DNA of 40,370 nucleotides from Actinomadura hibisca NBRC 15177 (GTDB lineage: Bacteria > Actinomycetota > Actinomycetes > Streptosporangiales > Streptosporangiaceae), in contig NZ_BCRO01000110.1 of the NCBI RefSeq assembly GCF_001552635.1, forward strand, positions 1 through 40,370, in the 5' to 3' direction. The notes beneath the pieces are model-generated. The model saw only the letters and a program-made list of their open reading frames with translations, was not told the origin of the DNA and ran no database searches. This document shows positions 30,314 through 38,753 of this stretch, piece by piece. The first letter of the stretch is position 1, and every line of letters begins with the position of its first letter. The translations under genes and the position numbers were made by a program.

Positions 30314-31957
30314 CTACAGGTCGGTAGCGATGATCTTCTCGATGTTCCGTTCGGCGAGCGCCGTGATGGTCACGAACGGGTTGACGCTGGTGTTGCCGGG
30401 GATCAGGGCGCCGTCGATGACGTACAGCCCCGGGTGGCCGTGCAGACGGCCGTGGTTGTCGGTGGCCCTGTTCAGCACCGCGCCGCCGAGCGGGTGGTAG
30501 GTGAGGTGGTCGCCCCAGATCTTGGCGGTGCCGAACAGGTCGGTCCGGTAGATCGTGCCCTCCTTGCGGTTGATCTTGTCGAAGATCGACTTGGCCATGT
30601 CGATGGACGGCTGCTTCCAGGCCGTCTGCCAGTTCAGGTCCGCGCGCCCGGCCGAGGCGTTCCAGGAGAACTGGCCCCGGTTCGGGTTCTTGGTGATCGC
30701 CAGGTAGAAGGACGCGTAGGTCTCGATCCCCGTCGGCAGCGGCGCGACCTCGGCGAACGCCCCTCCGGCGGCCCAGTTGTCGATGCCGCCGGTCGGGATG
30801 GACGCCTGGAGCGAGCCGGTCGGGTCCCACAGGTGGTTGGCGCGGCCGCACATGACGTTGCCGTTGTCGCCCCAGCCCTTGCCGATCTCGCCGTTGAGGT
30901 TCGGCAGCGCGCCGGTGGCCTTCAGCTTCACCAGCAGCTTGCTGGTGCCGACGCTGCCCGCGGCGAAGAACACCCGGTCGGCCGTCACGGTCTTGGTGGC
31001 GGCGGTGTCGCCGGTGGTGGTGAGCTGGTCGATGACGACGGTGTAGCCGCCGCCGGCCGCCGGGGCGACCGAGGTGACCTTGTGCAGCGGCGAGATGGTG
31101 ACCCGGCCGGTCGCCCTGACCCGGGCGAGGTAGGTCTGCTGCAACGACCGCTTGCCGTGGTTGTTGCCGTAGAGGATCTCCCCGGCCAGCGCCGACTTCG
31201 GCACGGTCCCGGCCGCCTCCTGCTGCATGTAGTCCCAGTCGTAGACGGTGGGCACGAAGACGAACGGGAAGCCGGACCGCTGGGCGTGCTTGCGGCCGAC
31301 CCGCGTGTACTGGTAGCAGGCCGCGCTCTCGAACCAGGCCGGGTCGATGACGCTCGCCCCGAGCCCGGCGTTGGCGCGCGGGTAGTAGGTGCCGTACATC
31401 TCGTCGGCGTTCACCGACGGCAGGATGGCGCCGAAGTTCTCCCGCTTGGGCGTGACGGCCATGCCGCCGTTGACCAGCGAGCCGCCGCCGACGCCGCGGC
31501 CCTGGTAGACGATGATGCCGCCGAACTCCTCGGCGTCCAGGACGCCGGTGTAGCGGGGGATCGTGCGGTCGATCGGGAAGCCGAGGAAGTTGCTGAGCGG
31601 CTGCTTGCTCTTGGTGCGCAGCCAGTAGGACCGGCCATCCGGGCTGGTGGTGTTGGCGAAGATCTTGCCGTCGGAGCCCGGGGTGTCCCAGGCCATGCCC
31701 ATCTCGACCATGTGCACGTTGACGCCCGCCTCGGCGAGCCGCAGCGCGGCGACCGAGCCGCCGTACCCGGTGCCGATCACCAGGACCGGGACGTGCGCCC
31801 CGGCGGGGATCGACGCGGCCGTCGAGACGGTGGCCGCACAGGCGGTGGCGGCGCGGCCACCGAGGGCGGCGACACCGAGGATAGAACCTGTTCCAGCGAT
31901 GAAACCGCGCCGCGACAAGCCCGGGGAGCGGGCTTCACGCGGGGATACGTCGTCCAT
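30314..31957 (-). CDS. choA: Secreted cholesterol oxidase (GMC type)
   Basis: A 547-residue FAD enzyme oxidising and isomerising cholesterol to cholest-4-en-3-one with release of H2O2. The N-terminus has a Tat signal, SRRGFIAGTGSILGVAALGG, ending near ATACA, so the folded flavoprotein is exported. The mature part closely resembles Streptomyces ChoA: VIGTGYGGSVAALRLAEAG for FAD binding, GRGVGGGSLVNGGMAVTPKR, FFAAGSVGTSKLLV, the active-site His in TYHPLGG, and the Asn in GNTSVNPFVTITALAERN. I choose the ATG at 31957 with GAGGTG seven bases upstream; the in-frame ATG at 31990 lies inside a KstR-like operator and so is unlikely. The upstream region shows that operator, so induction by sterols is plausible. 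It is single-gene, with a hairpin after the stop. Confidence 0.93.
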   Translation of the reverse strand: MDDVSPREARSPGLSRRGFIAGTGSILGVAALGGRAATACAATVSTAASIPAGAHVPVLVIGTGYGGSVAALRLAEAGVNVHMVEMGMAWDTPGSDGKIFANTTSPDGRSYWLRTKSKQPLSNFLGFPIDRTIPRYTGVLDAEEFGGIIVYQGRGVGGGSLVNGGMAVTPKRENFGAILPSVNADEMYGTYYPRANAGLGASVIDPAWFESAACYQYTRVGRKHAQRSGFPFVFVPTVYDWDYMQQEAAGTVPKSALAGEILYGNNHGKRSLQQTYLARVRATGRVTISPLHKVTSVAPAAGGGYTVVIDQLTTTGDTAATKTVTADRVFFAAGSVGTSKLLVKLKATGALPNLNGEIGKGWGDNGNVMCGRANHLWDPTGSLQASIPTGGIDNWAAGGAFAEVAPLPTGIETYASFYLAITKNPNRGQFSWNASAGRADLNWQTAWKQPSIDMAKSIFDKINRKEGTIYRTDLFGTAKIWGDHLTYHPLGGAVLNRATDNHGRLHGHPGLYVIDGALIPGNTSVNPFVTITALAERNIEKIIATDL

Positions 31958-31982
31958 GTGACGCACCTCACTCTCGTTGAGT

Positions 31983-31996
31983 GAGAACATGTTCTA
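31983..31996. promoter_or_regulatory. KstR-like operator upstream of choA
   Basis: GAGAACATGTTCTA matches the KstR core TnnAACnnGTTnnA at every fixed position except the first base. The centre is a perfect 12-base palindrome, AGAACATGTTCT (31984-31995). A further inverted repeat, TTCTA-CA-TAGAA (31992-32003), overlaps it. It lies 26 bases before the choA start, next to TATGTA (minus strand), a possible -10 box. KstR is the TetR-type repressor of sterol catabolism in mycolic-acid actinobacteria; that a KstR-like protein binds here is an inference. Confidence 0.6.
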
Positions 31997-32094
31997 CATA
32001 GAATGTGAGACACGTCACTACCTACTCAAAAGTAACTTTCGGCAGGCCGCGCACCGCCGCCACCACACTCGGAGCGATCTCCGCTCCCCGGCGC

Positions 32095-32460
32095 TCAGGA
32101 GATGTGCTGGAGGATGACGTCGTGCACGTGGTGGCTCTTGTGGTCGCCGCGGAACTCCACCACGTAGGTCTGCGTGCCGACGTGCACCGCGATCGACCCG
32201 GTGGAGAAGTAGCCCCCCGCCCACGACTTGTTGCTCAGCACGCTCACCGACGTGATCTTGTTGTAGGGGATGCTGGTCAGCGCGACCTTCTTGCCGACGA
32301 ACGAGGTGTCCTGCACGATCACCCGCCGGTCGGTGAGGCCGATGAAGCCGGTCCCGGTGCCGATCGCGTCGTAGACGGCCACGATCTGCTCCCCGGGCAG
32401 CAGCCCGCTCTCGATCTGCTTGAGCTGCCCGGATCGGTCGTGCGGGACGCGGCTGGCCAT
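32095..32460 (-). CDS. Bacterial PH-domain protein
   Basis: A 121-residue soluble protein consisting almost wholly of one PH-like domain: GLLPGEQIVAVYDAIGTGTG, then FIGLTDRRVIVQDTSFVGKK, SIPYNKITSVSVLSNK, and GSIAVHVGTQTYVVEFRGDH, and a final capping helix. This alternation of strands with the LTDRRVIV signature is typical of bacterial PH (YvbH/bPH) proteins of unknown function, often linked to envelope stress. GAGGAG precedes the ATG at 32460. It may be co-transcribed with the GroES-like gene 81 bases upstream. No lipid-binding specificity can be read. Confidence 0.85.
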   Translation of the reverse strand: MASRVPHDRSGQLKQIESGLLPGEQIVAVYDAIGTGTGFIGLTDRRVIVQDTSFVGKKVALTSIPYNKITSVSVLSNKSWAGGYFSTGSIAVHVGTQTYVVEFRGDHKSHHVHDVILQHIS

Positions 32461-32541
32461 GCGCGGCTCCTCGGCTCGGGGGCCGGGCGGCGCGCCCGGC
32501 GCTCTCGTCCGGAAAACGGACGGCCGGTGACCGGGGTTCCG

Positions 32542-32862
32542 CTACAGGTAGAGGCCGGTGCCGTGCTCGGGGCGCTCGTTGGCGATGGCGTGCAGGTCGC
32601 GTTCCCGCATGACCAGGTAGTTCTCGCCCTGGATCTCGACCTCGTACTGGTCCTCGGGGTGGAACAACACCCGGTCGCCGACCTTGACGGTGCGCGCGTG
32701 GTGCCCGACCCCGCAGACCTCGCCCCAGTGCAGCCGGTTGGACTGCTCCACGGTGGCCGGGATGACGATGCCACCGGAGCTGCGGCGCTCGCCCGCGTCC
32801 TTGTCACTCCGGATCATGACGCGGTCGTGCAACATCTGGACTTCGAACTTGGACTCCGACAC
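32542..32862 (-). CDS. GroES-like co-chaperonin paralogue
   Basis: A 106-residue protein with the Cpn10 fold: LHDRVMIRSDKDAGERRSSG, then GIVIPATVEQSNRLHWGEVC, GVGHHARTVKVGDRVLFHPE, and YLVMRERDLHAIA. The flexible mobile loop that contacts GroEL (ERRSSGGIVIP) is recognisable, but the following region differs from housekeeping GroES (it lacks the usual GxVVAVGPG and the dome loop is altered). No GroEL gene is adjacent. The start is the GTG at 32862, only nine bases after the epimerase stop, so these two share a transcript. A specialised or regulatory co-chaperone is likely, with housekeeping groES elsewhere. Confidence 0.8.
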   Translation of the reverse strand: MSESKFEVQMLHDRVMIRSDKDAGERRSSGGIVIPATVEQSNRLHWGEVCGVGHHARTVKVGDRVLFHPEDQYEVEIQGENYLVMRERDLHAIANERPEHGTGLYL

Positions 32863-32871
32863 GCTGGGAGT

Positions 32872-33822
32872 TTATCCGCCCGCCGGGTGCAGGGCGGCCC
32901 ACGCGTCGGCGACGATCTCGGGCAGCGCCGAGCGTCCGGGCCGCCAGCCGAGGTCGCGGCCGATCGCGGCGGCGTCGCTCAGCAGCAGCGGCGGCTCGGG
33001 CTGCGGCGGCCGGTGCACCACCGGCACGGGCCGCCCGGTGACCTTCGCGACGGTCTCCACCACCTCGGCCACCGACGCGCCCGCGCCGCTCCCGACGTTG
33101 TAGACGCGCTCCTCGCCGGGCCGGGCCGCCTCGACGGCCGCCACGTGCGCGGCGGCCAGGTCGTCCACGTGCAGGTACTCGCGCACGGCCGCGCCGTCGC
33201 CGTTGACCTCCAGGTGCGGGGCCCGCCCGTCGGCCACCGCCAGGGCGCGCGGGATCAGCCGGGTCGGGTCGGGGTCGGGGCGGCCGTCCACCGACCCGGA
33301 CACGTTGAAGGTGCGCAGCACCACCGCGCCGATCGCGCCGGTGCGCGCGTAGAAGCGGACGACCTCCTCGGCGGCGAGCTTGGACGCCCCGTAGGGGCTG
33401 GTCGGCGCGGGCGGCTGCGCCTCGGAGATGGGCTGCCGGTCGGGCGTGCCGTACACGGCGGCCGTCGAGCCGTACACCACGCGCGTGGGCGGTGTCGCCG
33501 ACCCGTCCGCGCGCACCGGCGGCAGCGCCCGCAGCAGGTTGACGGTGCCCTGCACGTTCACGGTGAAGAAGCCCAGCGGGTCGGCGAACGACTCGCGCAC
33601 CCGCGTCAGCGCCGCCAGGTGGCACACCGCGTCGTAGGGGCCGTCCAGCACCGCCGCCAGCCCCGCCGGGTCCAGCAGGTCGCCGATGATCGGTTGCACG
33701 CCCGGCGGCAGCGGCCGCCCCGGGTCGCGCACCAGCCCCGACACCCGGTGCCCGGCGTCGCGCAGCCGCCGCCCCACCGCGTACCCCACGTACCCCGCCG
33801 CACCCGTGACCAGCACCCGCAT
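32872..33822 (-). CDS. NAD-dependent sugar epimerase/dehydratase (GalE-like)
   Basis: A 316-residue extended SDR enzyme. The NAD site is VLVTGAAGYVGYAVGRRL at the N-terminus, the catalytic Ser/Thr region is VVYGSTAAVYG, and the Tyr-x3-Lys pair is YGASKLAAE near residue 150. REYLHVDDLAAAH and YNVGSGAGASVAEVVE later in the chain resemble UDP-glucose 4-epimerases. The substrate is probably a nucleotide sugar. The ATG at 33822 is preceded by GGGGAGGAG; the in-frame extension to 33876 is not coding-like. The gene sits between a DMT-like transporter gene (37 bases) and the GroES-like gene (9 bases), all on the minus strand. Confidence 0.88.
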   Translation of the reverse strand: MRVLVTGAAGYVGYAVGRRLRDAGHRVSGLVRDPGRPLPPGVQPIIGDLLDPAGLAAVLDGPYDAVCHLAALTRVRESFADPLGFFTVNVQGTVNLLRALPPVRADGSATPPTRVVYGSTAAVYGTPDRQPISEAQPPAPTSPYGASKLAAEEVVRFYARTGAIGAVVLRTFNVSGSVDGRPDPDPTRLIPRALAVADGRAPHLEVNGDGAAVREYLHVDDLAAAHVAAVEAARPGEERVYNVGSGAGASVAEVVETVAKVTGRPVPVVHRPPQPEPPLLLSDAAAIGRDLGWRPGRSALPEIVADAWAALHPAGG

Positions 33823-33859
33823 GGCAGCTCCTCCCCGTCTCCCTCCAGCATCCCCGCCG

Positions 33860-34804
33860 TCAGCCGGGCGAAGCAACGCGCGAGCCGGATCCCTCCACGC
33901 CGCGGTCGGCGTCGCGCTCGTAGCGGGGGAAGGCCGCCAGCGCCGCCAGCGCCAGCGCGAAACCGCCGGTGCGCAGCGCGAACGGCACCGTCTCGCGCGG
34001 CCAGGAGTCGCCGAACAGCACCATGCTGCTCACCACCAGGTAGGTGCGGCCGATCACGGTCAGCACCGTCGCCACGACCGCGACCCGGCAGCGCTGCAAC
34101 GCCACCTGGAGCTGGCCGAGCGCGATCGCCGCCATCCCGACCGTCAGGTAGGGGTAGGGCGACTCCAGCACGGCCTGCACGCTGCGGGTGCCGTCGTAGA
34201 CGATCGACATGCCGCGGATCCCGGCCTCGGCGAGCCCGGCGCAGGCGCCCGCGCCGATCCCGTAGGCGACCCCGGCGAGCCGGCGGGCGTGCCGGCCGCC
34301 CGCGCGCCGGTCGCCGACCAGCCACACCAGCCCCGCGACCACGATGGCCGGGGCCATCACGCCCAGCATCAGCCACGGGTCCCGGAGCGTCCCCACCAGC
34401 GTGGCGTCGGCGGCGGGCCGCCCCGCGCCGTCGGCCGACAGCCCGATCAGCACGGTGGCCAGCATGAACAGCGCGACGCTGGTCCACTCGCGGGCGCTGA
34501 GCCGCTCGCCCAGCACCAGCACCGCGTACCCGACCAGCGGCACCAGCCCGAGCGCGAACACCGGCTGCGCGACCGCCAGCGACACCGCCGAGAACGCCAC
34601 CACCTCGTAGGCCAGCCCGACGAACAGGACCACCCCGCCGACCAGCCACACCGGGCTGGTCAGCATGTGCCGCGCCACGTGGAACGGGCGGCTGCCGCGC
34701 AGCGGGGGCATCCGCGCCCCGGCGGCCCGGAACACCAGGAACGCGGCGTAGTAGGCGGTGGTCGCCAGCAGTGCCAGGGCGGCGTAGCCCAGGTCGCGAG
34801 CCAT
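33860..34804 (-). CDS. DMT/EamA-like membrane transporter
   Basis: A 314-residue integral membrane protein with nine or ten hydrophobic helices in two halves (LLATTAYYAAFLVF, PVWLVGGVVLFVGLAYEVVA, VFALGLVPLVGYAVLVLGE, then LMLGVMAPAIVVAGLVWLV, LTVGMAAIALGQLQVAL, and FALRTGGFALALAAL). The motif FALGLVPLVGYAVLVLGERL and the two-repeat organisation match the drug/metabolite transporter superfamily, including EamA and NIPA-like Mg2+ transporters. The cargo is not known. A basic cytoplasmic loop (DRRAGGRHARR) is in the middle. The ATG is at 34804, and the gene is tightly followed by the epimerase gene. Confidence 0.8.
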   Translation of the reverse strand: MARDLGYAALALLATTAYYAAFLVFRAAGARMPPLRGSRPFHVARHMLTSPVWLVGGVVLFVGLAYEVVAFSAVSLAVAQPVFALGLVPLVGYAVLVLGERLSAREWTSVALFMLATVLIGLSADGAGRPAADATLVGTLRDPWLMLGVMAPAIVVAGLVWLVGDRRAGGRHARRLAGVAYGIGAGACAGLAEAGIRGMSIVYDGTRSVQAVLESPYPYLTVGMAAIALGQLQVALQRCRVAVVATVLTVIGRTYLVVSSMVLFGDSWPRETVPFALRTGGFALALAALAAFPRYERDADRGVEGSGSRVASPG

Positions 34805-34897
34805 CGGGGTGGGACCTCTCGGTAGACCGTCGCCGGCGCGCCCCCGGACCGGCGATCAGTAACCCTGCCGTGCCGGACCGCCGGGTGACAAGACCGG

Positions 34898-35668
34898 TCA
34901 GTCGTAGCGGCGGCCGGTGCGCGACGACAACCGCCCGGCCAGCCCGCTCGGCACGATCTTGGCGAACCCCACGATCGCCTTGTACTGCGCGCCGGGCACG
35001 CTGACGGCGGTGCCGCGCCGCAGGTCGCGCAGGGCGGTGTCCACGACCGCGTCCCGGTCCAGCCACATGAAGTCCGGGATGCCCGACACGTCCATCTGGG
35101 CGCGCTCGTGGAACTCGGTGCGCACGAACCCCGGGCACAGCGCCATCACGCGCACGCCCGCGCCGCCCTCGCGGCCCTTGATGTCCTGCGCGACGCCCTG
35201 GCTGAAGCTCACGACCCACGCCTTGGACGCGCCGTAGGTGCCGCGCGAGGCGAACGCCGCCACCGACGACACGTTGACGATCCCGCCCCGCCCGCGCGCC
35301 AGCATCCCGGGCAGCGCCGCGTGGGTGAGCCGCAGCACGGCCTCGCAGTGCACCTTCAGCATGGTGGTCTCGTCGGACACCGGGACGTTGAGGAAGGTGC
35401 CCCTGTTGCCGAACCCGGCGTTGTTGACCAGCAGGTCCACGCCCTTGGCGAGCCGGTCCTCGGCGGCGGAGATCCCGTCGTCGGTGGCGAGGTCGGCCAC
35501 CAGCGTCCGGGCGGCGACGCCGTACCGGTCGCCCAGCTCGCGGGCGGAGGCGTCCAGGCGGGCGGCGTCGCGGGCGAGCAGGACGAGGTCGAACCCGTCG
35601 GCGGCCAGGCGGCTGGCGAACGCGGCACCGATCCCCGCGGTGGCGCCGGTGATGAGAGCAGTCGGCAT
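34898..35668 (-). CDS. Short-chain dehydrogenase/reductase
   Basis: A 256-residue classical SDR: TGATAGIGAAFASRLA for NADP binding at the start, LLVNNAGFGNRG near residue 85, the catalytic Ser in VNVSSVAAFA, and Tyr/Lys in YGASKAW near 150, followed by CPGFVRTEF. Its C-terminal extension (GIPDFMWLDRDAVVDTALRD) is common in mycobacterial-type SDRs acting on lipids or ketones. The ATG at 35668 is 21 bases after the stop of the large LamG protein gene, so the two may be on one transcript. The exact substrate is unknown. Confidence 0.9.
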   Translation of the reverse strand: MPTALITGATAGIGAAFASRLAADGFDLVLLARDAARLDASARELGDRYGVAARTLVADLATDDGISAAEDRLAKGVDLLVNNAGFGNRGTFLNVPVSDETTMLKVHCEAVLRLTHAALPGMLARGRGGIVNVSSVAAFASRGTYGASKAWVVSFSQGVAQDIKGREGGAGVRVMALCPGFVRTEFHERAQMDVSGIPDFMWLDRDAVVDTALRDLRRGTAVSVPGAQYKAIVGFAKIVPSGLAGRLSSRTGRRYD

Positions 35669-35689
35669 GCCCCGAGCCTAGGGCCTGCC

Positions 35690-38629
35690 TCAGGCGGGCA
35701 CCGAGGGGCGGTAGGGCCGCTGCTCCTCGACGATCTTGTCTTCGGGCAGGTCCACCAGGTCCGACATCGTCTTGTTGCTGATGCCCTCGTCCTTGACGGC
35801 GGCGAAGAACCGGTGGGCCGCGGGGCCGTACATCTCCTCCATCCGGTCGAGGTACTCGGCCCGCAACGTGATGGCGTGGTAGGCGATCTTGATCGCCTGC
35901 GGCCCGTCCTTGACGGCGCGCCGCACGAAGTCGAACAGCGCCGCCGAGCTCTGGAACGGCGGCCGGAAGTCGTTGATCTGGCACCACTCGGCGAACCCCA
36001 GGCCGTAGCGGCCGAACAGCAGCACCGTGAAGCCGTAGCCCGTGGGCTTCTTCTCGTGCGGGGCGTCGTCGAGGGTCACCATCGGCTCGCAGATGTACAG
36101 CAGCCGGTTGCTCATCTGGTGGCACTGGCCGTCCCGGTTGATCCGGCCGCTGGAGCGGATGCCGCACGTCTGCACGCCGTTGACGTCGTTGTGGCCGTAG
36201 ACCGGCTGGTAGGGGTGCTCGGCGTCGATGCCGTAGCGGGTCGCCATCTTCACGGCGGTGTGCAGCGAGCAGTGCGAAGTGATCACGTCCTGCGTGGTGC
36301 CCGGCCCCTCGTGCCCGCCCCCGTTGTCGAAGAAGGTGGTGAGCCCCGAACCCCGCACCCGGTTCCAGGTGTGGTCGGCCCAGCCCCGTGTCATCTCGTC
36401 CTGCGTCGGGGCCTTGCCGACGCTCATCGTTGAGTCGGCGCCGCTCGCCACCGGGTAGGGCAGCTGGATGTAGATCTGGGACGGCATCACGATCTGCGTG
36501 CCCGCGCCCTTGGGGGCCTGGTAGTAGGTCGCGGCGGCCGAGGGGTCGTAGACCTGGACGGCGTCCACCAGCCAGTTGTCGTTCCAGAGCCAGTTGCCGC
36601 CCCCGTACCGGACGTTGATCCCGTGGATCGCGCCGACGTTGGCGAGCGTGACCTTGAACTCGTCCATGTTCCCGCTCTCGAACGGGTCGGAGTGGGTGCG
36701 CGACTTCTTGAGCTCGACGTACTTGCTGCTCCCCGCGTCGCCGACGAGGGCGATCTCGACCTTGTCGTCGGTGCCGCTGAAGTAGGAGTCGGCGGTGTAG
36801 AAGCGGACGGTGTACTCGATGGTCTTGGCCGCCGCGACCTCGGGAACGGCCCGCGCGCCGGCGGCGGTCGGCCGGTAGGGGGCCATGGTCCAGTGGCACT
36901 CGGTCTGGTGCTCGTCGCTGCGGCCCAGCACCAGGACGCCGTCCCTGCTCATCTTCACCGGCAGGTGGGAGGAGGCGTGCAGCAGCCGTCCCTGGTCGAA
37001 GACGAAGTCCTGGGCGGCGCTGCCGGGGTTGAGCTTGGCCATCGTGAGGGTCGCGCCGGGGGCGGCCCGCCCGCTGACCGCGAGCGCCGCGCCGTTGGCG
37101 GCGTTGACCAGGTTGGAGCGGACGCGGTACCAGAGCTCGGCGGGGGCGTCGTCGGCCTTGGGGACGGCGCGGACCTGCATGTAGCCGGCGCCGCCGGAGG
37201 CCAGAATCTGCGACTGCCTGCCGTTCCAGATGAACTGGGGATTGGACAGGGTGACGAACTGCTGGGCCGGGTCGGTGTGCCGGGAGACGGCCAGGACCAG
37301 CCGGGCCGGTACGGGCACGTGATCCACCGCGAGCGCCAGGTTGGGGGAGCCGACCGGCCGGATCACACCGTCGCCGCCGAACGTCCAGGACTGCCCTTTG
37401 GGATCGGCGCCCAACTCGTCGAGGACGACCTCCGTCCCCGGGATGCGGTCCCCCTGGACGCTGATCGCCAGACCGGAGCGCATCTGCAGGATCCGGGAAT
37501 CGTCGTAGAGGCAGTAGTGCTCATTCACCTCAACCGTCTTGGGCGCCAGCGTGACCGGGGCACCGGGCCGATCGTCCGGCGTGTACAGAATTTCTCCGGA
37601 ACCGATGTTGAGCAGCATCCCGCAACCGGTGCGCTGGGGCATGAGCACACCGCGATAGTCGACCCGCGCCCCACCGGCCGACCGGAACCAGCCCTGGAAG
37701 CAGTAGCGCGACTGCGGATCGTCGGCCCAGTAGGCGGCGTCGGAACCCGAGAGGACGAAGGTGACGCTGCCCTGCGTCAGGTTCCCTTCGGCCGGCCAGG
37801 TGACGGTGTTCCCGTCGATCACCGCGCCGACCAGCACCTGATCACCTTGGATGACGTAACCGGCACCGGTCAGCCGCAACCCCGAGGCAGGCGACCAACC
37901 ACCCTGCTCGCGCGCCGCAGCGTCATAGCGGCCGGCGAACAGGAAGAGCATGGGAGGCGCGTCACCCGGCCCCAAGGGCGGCGCGTCGGTGGAGGGCGCC
38001 ACCACACCCTCGGGATGGGCGGTGTTCCGAGTAGAGGTGAAGTCGAGCGGCTGGCCACCCTCCAGCGGCCAGTAACCGGCCAGCCCCGCCGTGCCGGGCG
38101 GCAGCGAGGTACCGAGCGCCGCGACGATCTCCTGAGCGGCCCGAGCACGGTTCCACAACCGGACCTCGGCGAGCGAACCGGCGAACTCCCGGTACTGCTC
38201 CTGTTGCCGGTCGAGGATGCCGAAGGTCAGCCGCTGGGGATTGTCCACGTTCAGAGGCGGCAGGGCGTCGCCGCTGGAACTGCCGTCCAGAGCGACGCCG
38301 TCGAGGTAGAGAGCAATAGTGGTGCCCTGGCGCACCGCCGCCACGTGGTGCCAGACGCCGTCGCACACGGCCGTCGCGACGCTGTCGAACCGGAAGGTGC
38401 CCCGCCCGTCGCCGGTGACGAACCCGATCGTCCCGTCCGGCCGCGCCACCAGCCAGAACCCGCCCTCACCGGGCCCGTCGTCGATGCCCTTCTTGCCGAC
38501 GACGGTGCCGCCGGCCAGGGTCCTCACCCACGCCTCGACGGTGAAGTCCCCGGTCCCGAAGGAGTACTCGGCGCAGTGACCCGCGAACAGGTGACCGCCG
38601 TTCTCCAGATGGTAGGAAGCCAGCCCCAT
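35690..38629 (-). CDS. Giant LamG / ricin-B / PLAT protein with an unassigned C-terminal domain
   Basis: A 979-residue multidomain protein without an obvious signal peptide or membrane segment. It starts with a LamG/concanavalin-like domain (about 1-180; FTVEAWVRTLAGG, WHHVAAVRQGTTIALYLDG). A beta-rich region follows (about 220-350), then ricin-type beta-trefoil repeats (about 370-590; GQSWTF, AQQFV, AAQDFVF) and a PLAT-like domain (about 600-697; TADSYFSGTDDKVEIALVGD). About 280 residues at the end have no known domain, with SHCSLHTAVKMA, TCGIRS and GQCHQMSNRLLY (Cys 836). I choose the ATG at 38629 with AGGAGG six bases upstream; the longer frame to 38719 lacks support. The lectin and PLAT modules suggest carbohydrate or lipid surfaces. 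It lies between a monooxygenase and an SDR gene. The enzyme activity, if any, is unknown. Confidence 0.75.
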   Translation of the reverse strand: MGLASYHLENGGHLFAGHCAEYSFGTGDFTVEAWVRTLAGGTVVGKKGIDDGPGEGGFWLVARPDGTIGFVTGDGRGTFRFDSVATAVCDGVWHHVAAVRQGTTIALYLDGVALDGSSSGDALPPLNVDNPQRLTFGILDRQQEQYREFAGSLAEVRLWNRARAAQEIVAALGTSLPPGTAGLAGYWPLEGGQPLDFTSTRNTAHPEGVVAPSTDAPPLGPGDAPPMLFLFAGRYDAAAREQGGWSPASGLRLTGAGYVIQGDQVLVGAVIDGNTVTWPAEGNLTQGSVTFVLSGSDAAYWADDPQSRYCFQGWFRSAGGARVDYRGVLMPQRTGCGMLLNIGSGEILYTPDDRPGAPVTLAPKTVEVNEHYCLYDDSRILQMRSGLAISVQGDRIPGTEVVLDELGADPKGQSWTFGGDGVIRPVGSPNLALAVDHVPVPARLVLAVSRHTDPAQQFVTLSNPQFIWNGRQSQILASGGAGYMQVRAVPKADDAPAELWYRVRSNLVNAANGAALAVSGRAAPGATLTMAKLNPGSAAQDFVFDQGRLLHASSHLPVKMSRDGVLVLGRSDEHQTECHWTMAPYRPTAAGARAVPEVAAAKTIEYTVRFYTADSYFSGTDDKVEIALVGDAGSSKYVELKKSRTHSDPFESGNMDEFKVTLANVGAIHGINVRYGGGNWLWNDNWLVDAVQVYDPSAAATYYQAPKGAGTQIVMPSQIYIQLPYPVASGADSTMSVGKAPTQDEMTRGWADHTWNRVRGSGLTTFFDNGGGHEGPGTTQDVITSHCSLHTAVKMATRYGIDAEHPYQPVYGHNDVNGVQTCGIRSSGRINRDGQCHQMSNRLLYICEPMVTLDDAPHEKKPTGYGFTVLLFGRYGLGFAEWCQINDFRPPFQSSAALFDFVRRAVKDGPQAIKIAYHAITLRAEYLDRMEEMYGPAAHRFFAAVKDEGISNKTMSDLVDLPEDKIVEEQRPYRPSVPA

Positions 38630-38753
38630 GGTTCCTCCTGCGGTCGCCACACGCGGGAGCACCTCCCAACCGAAGGGACACCCGGCCTGATACAGGGAGA
38701 AATGCCCCTTCGTGAGCATCGCTACGAACAGCGGACGGTAAAGAAGTCCCTGC

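Noticed and set aside
31958..31990. ATG at 31990 as the cholesterol oxidase start
   Set aside because: It lies inside the KstR-like palindrome and lacks a ribosome site, whereas the ATG at 31957 has GAGGTG at the right distance before the Tat signal.
32071..32087. GGAGCG/CGCTCC hairpin after the PH-domain gene
   Set aside because: The stem is only six base pairs without a U-tract, too weak in this base composition to call a terminator.
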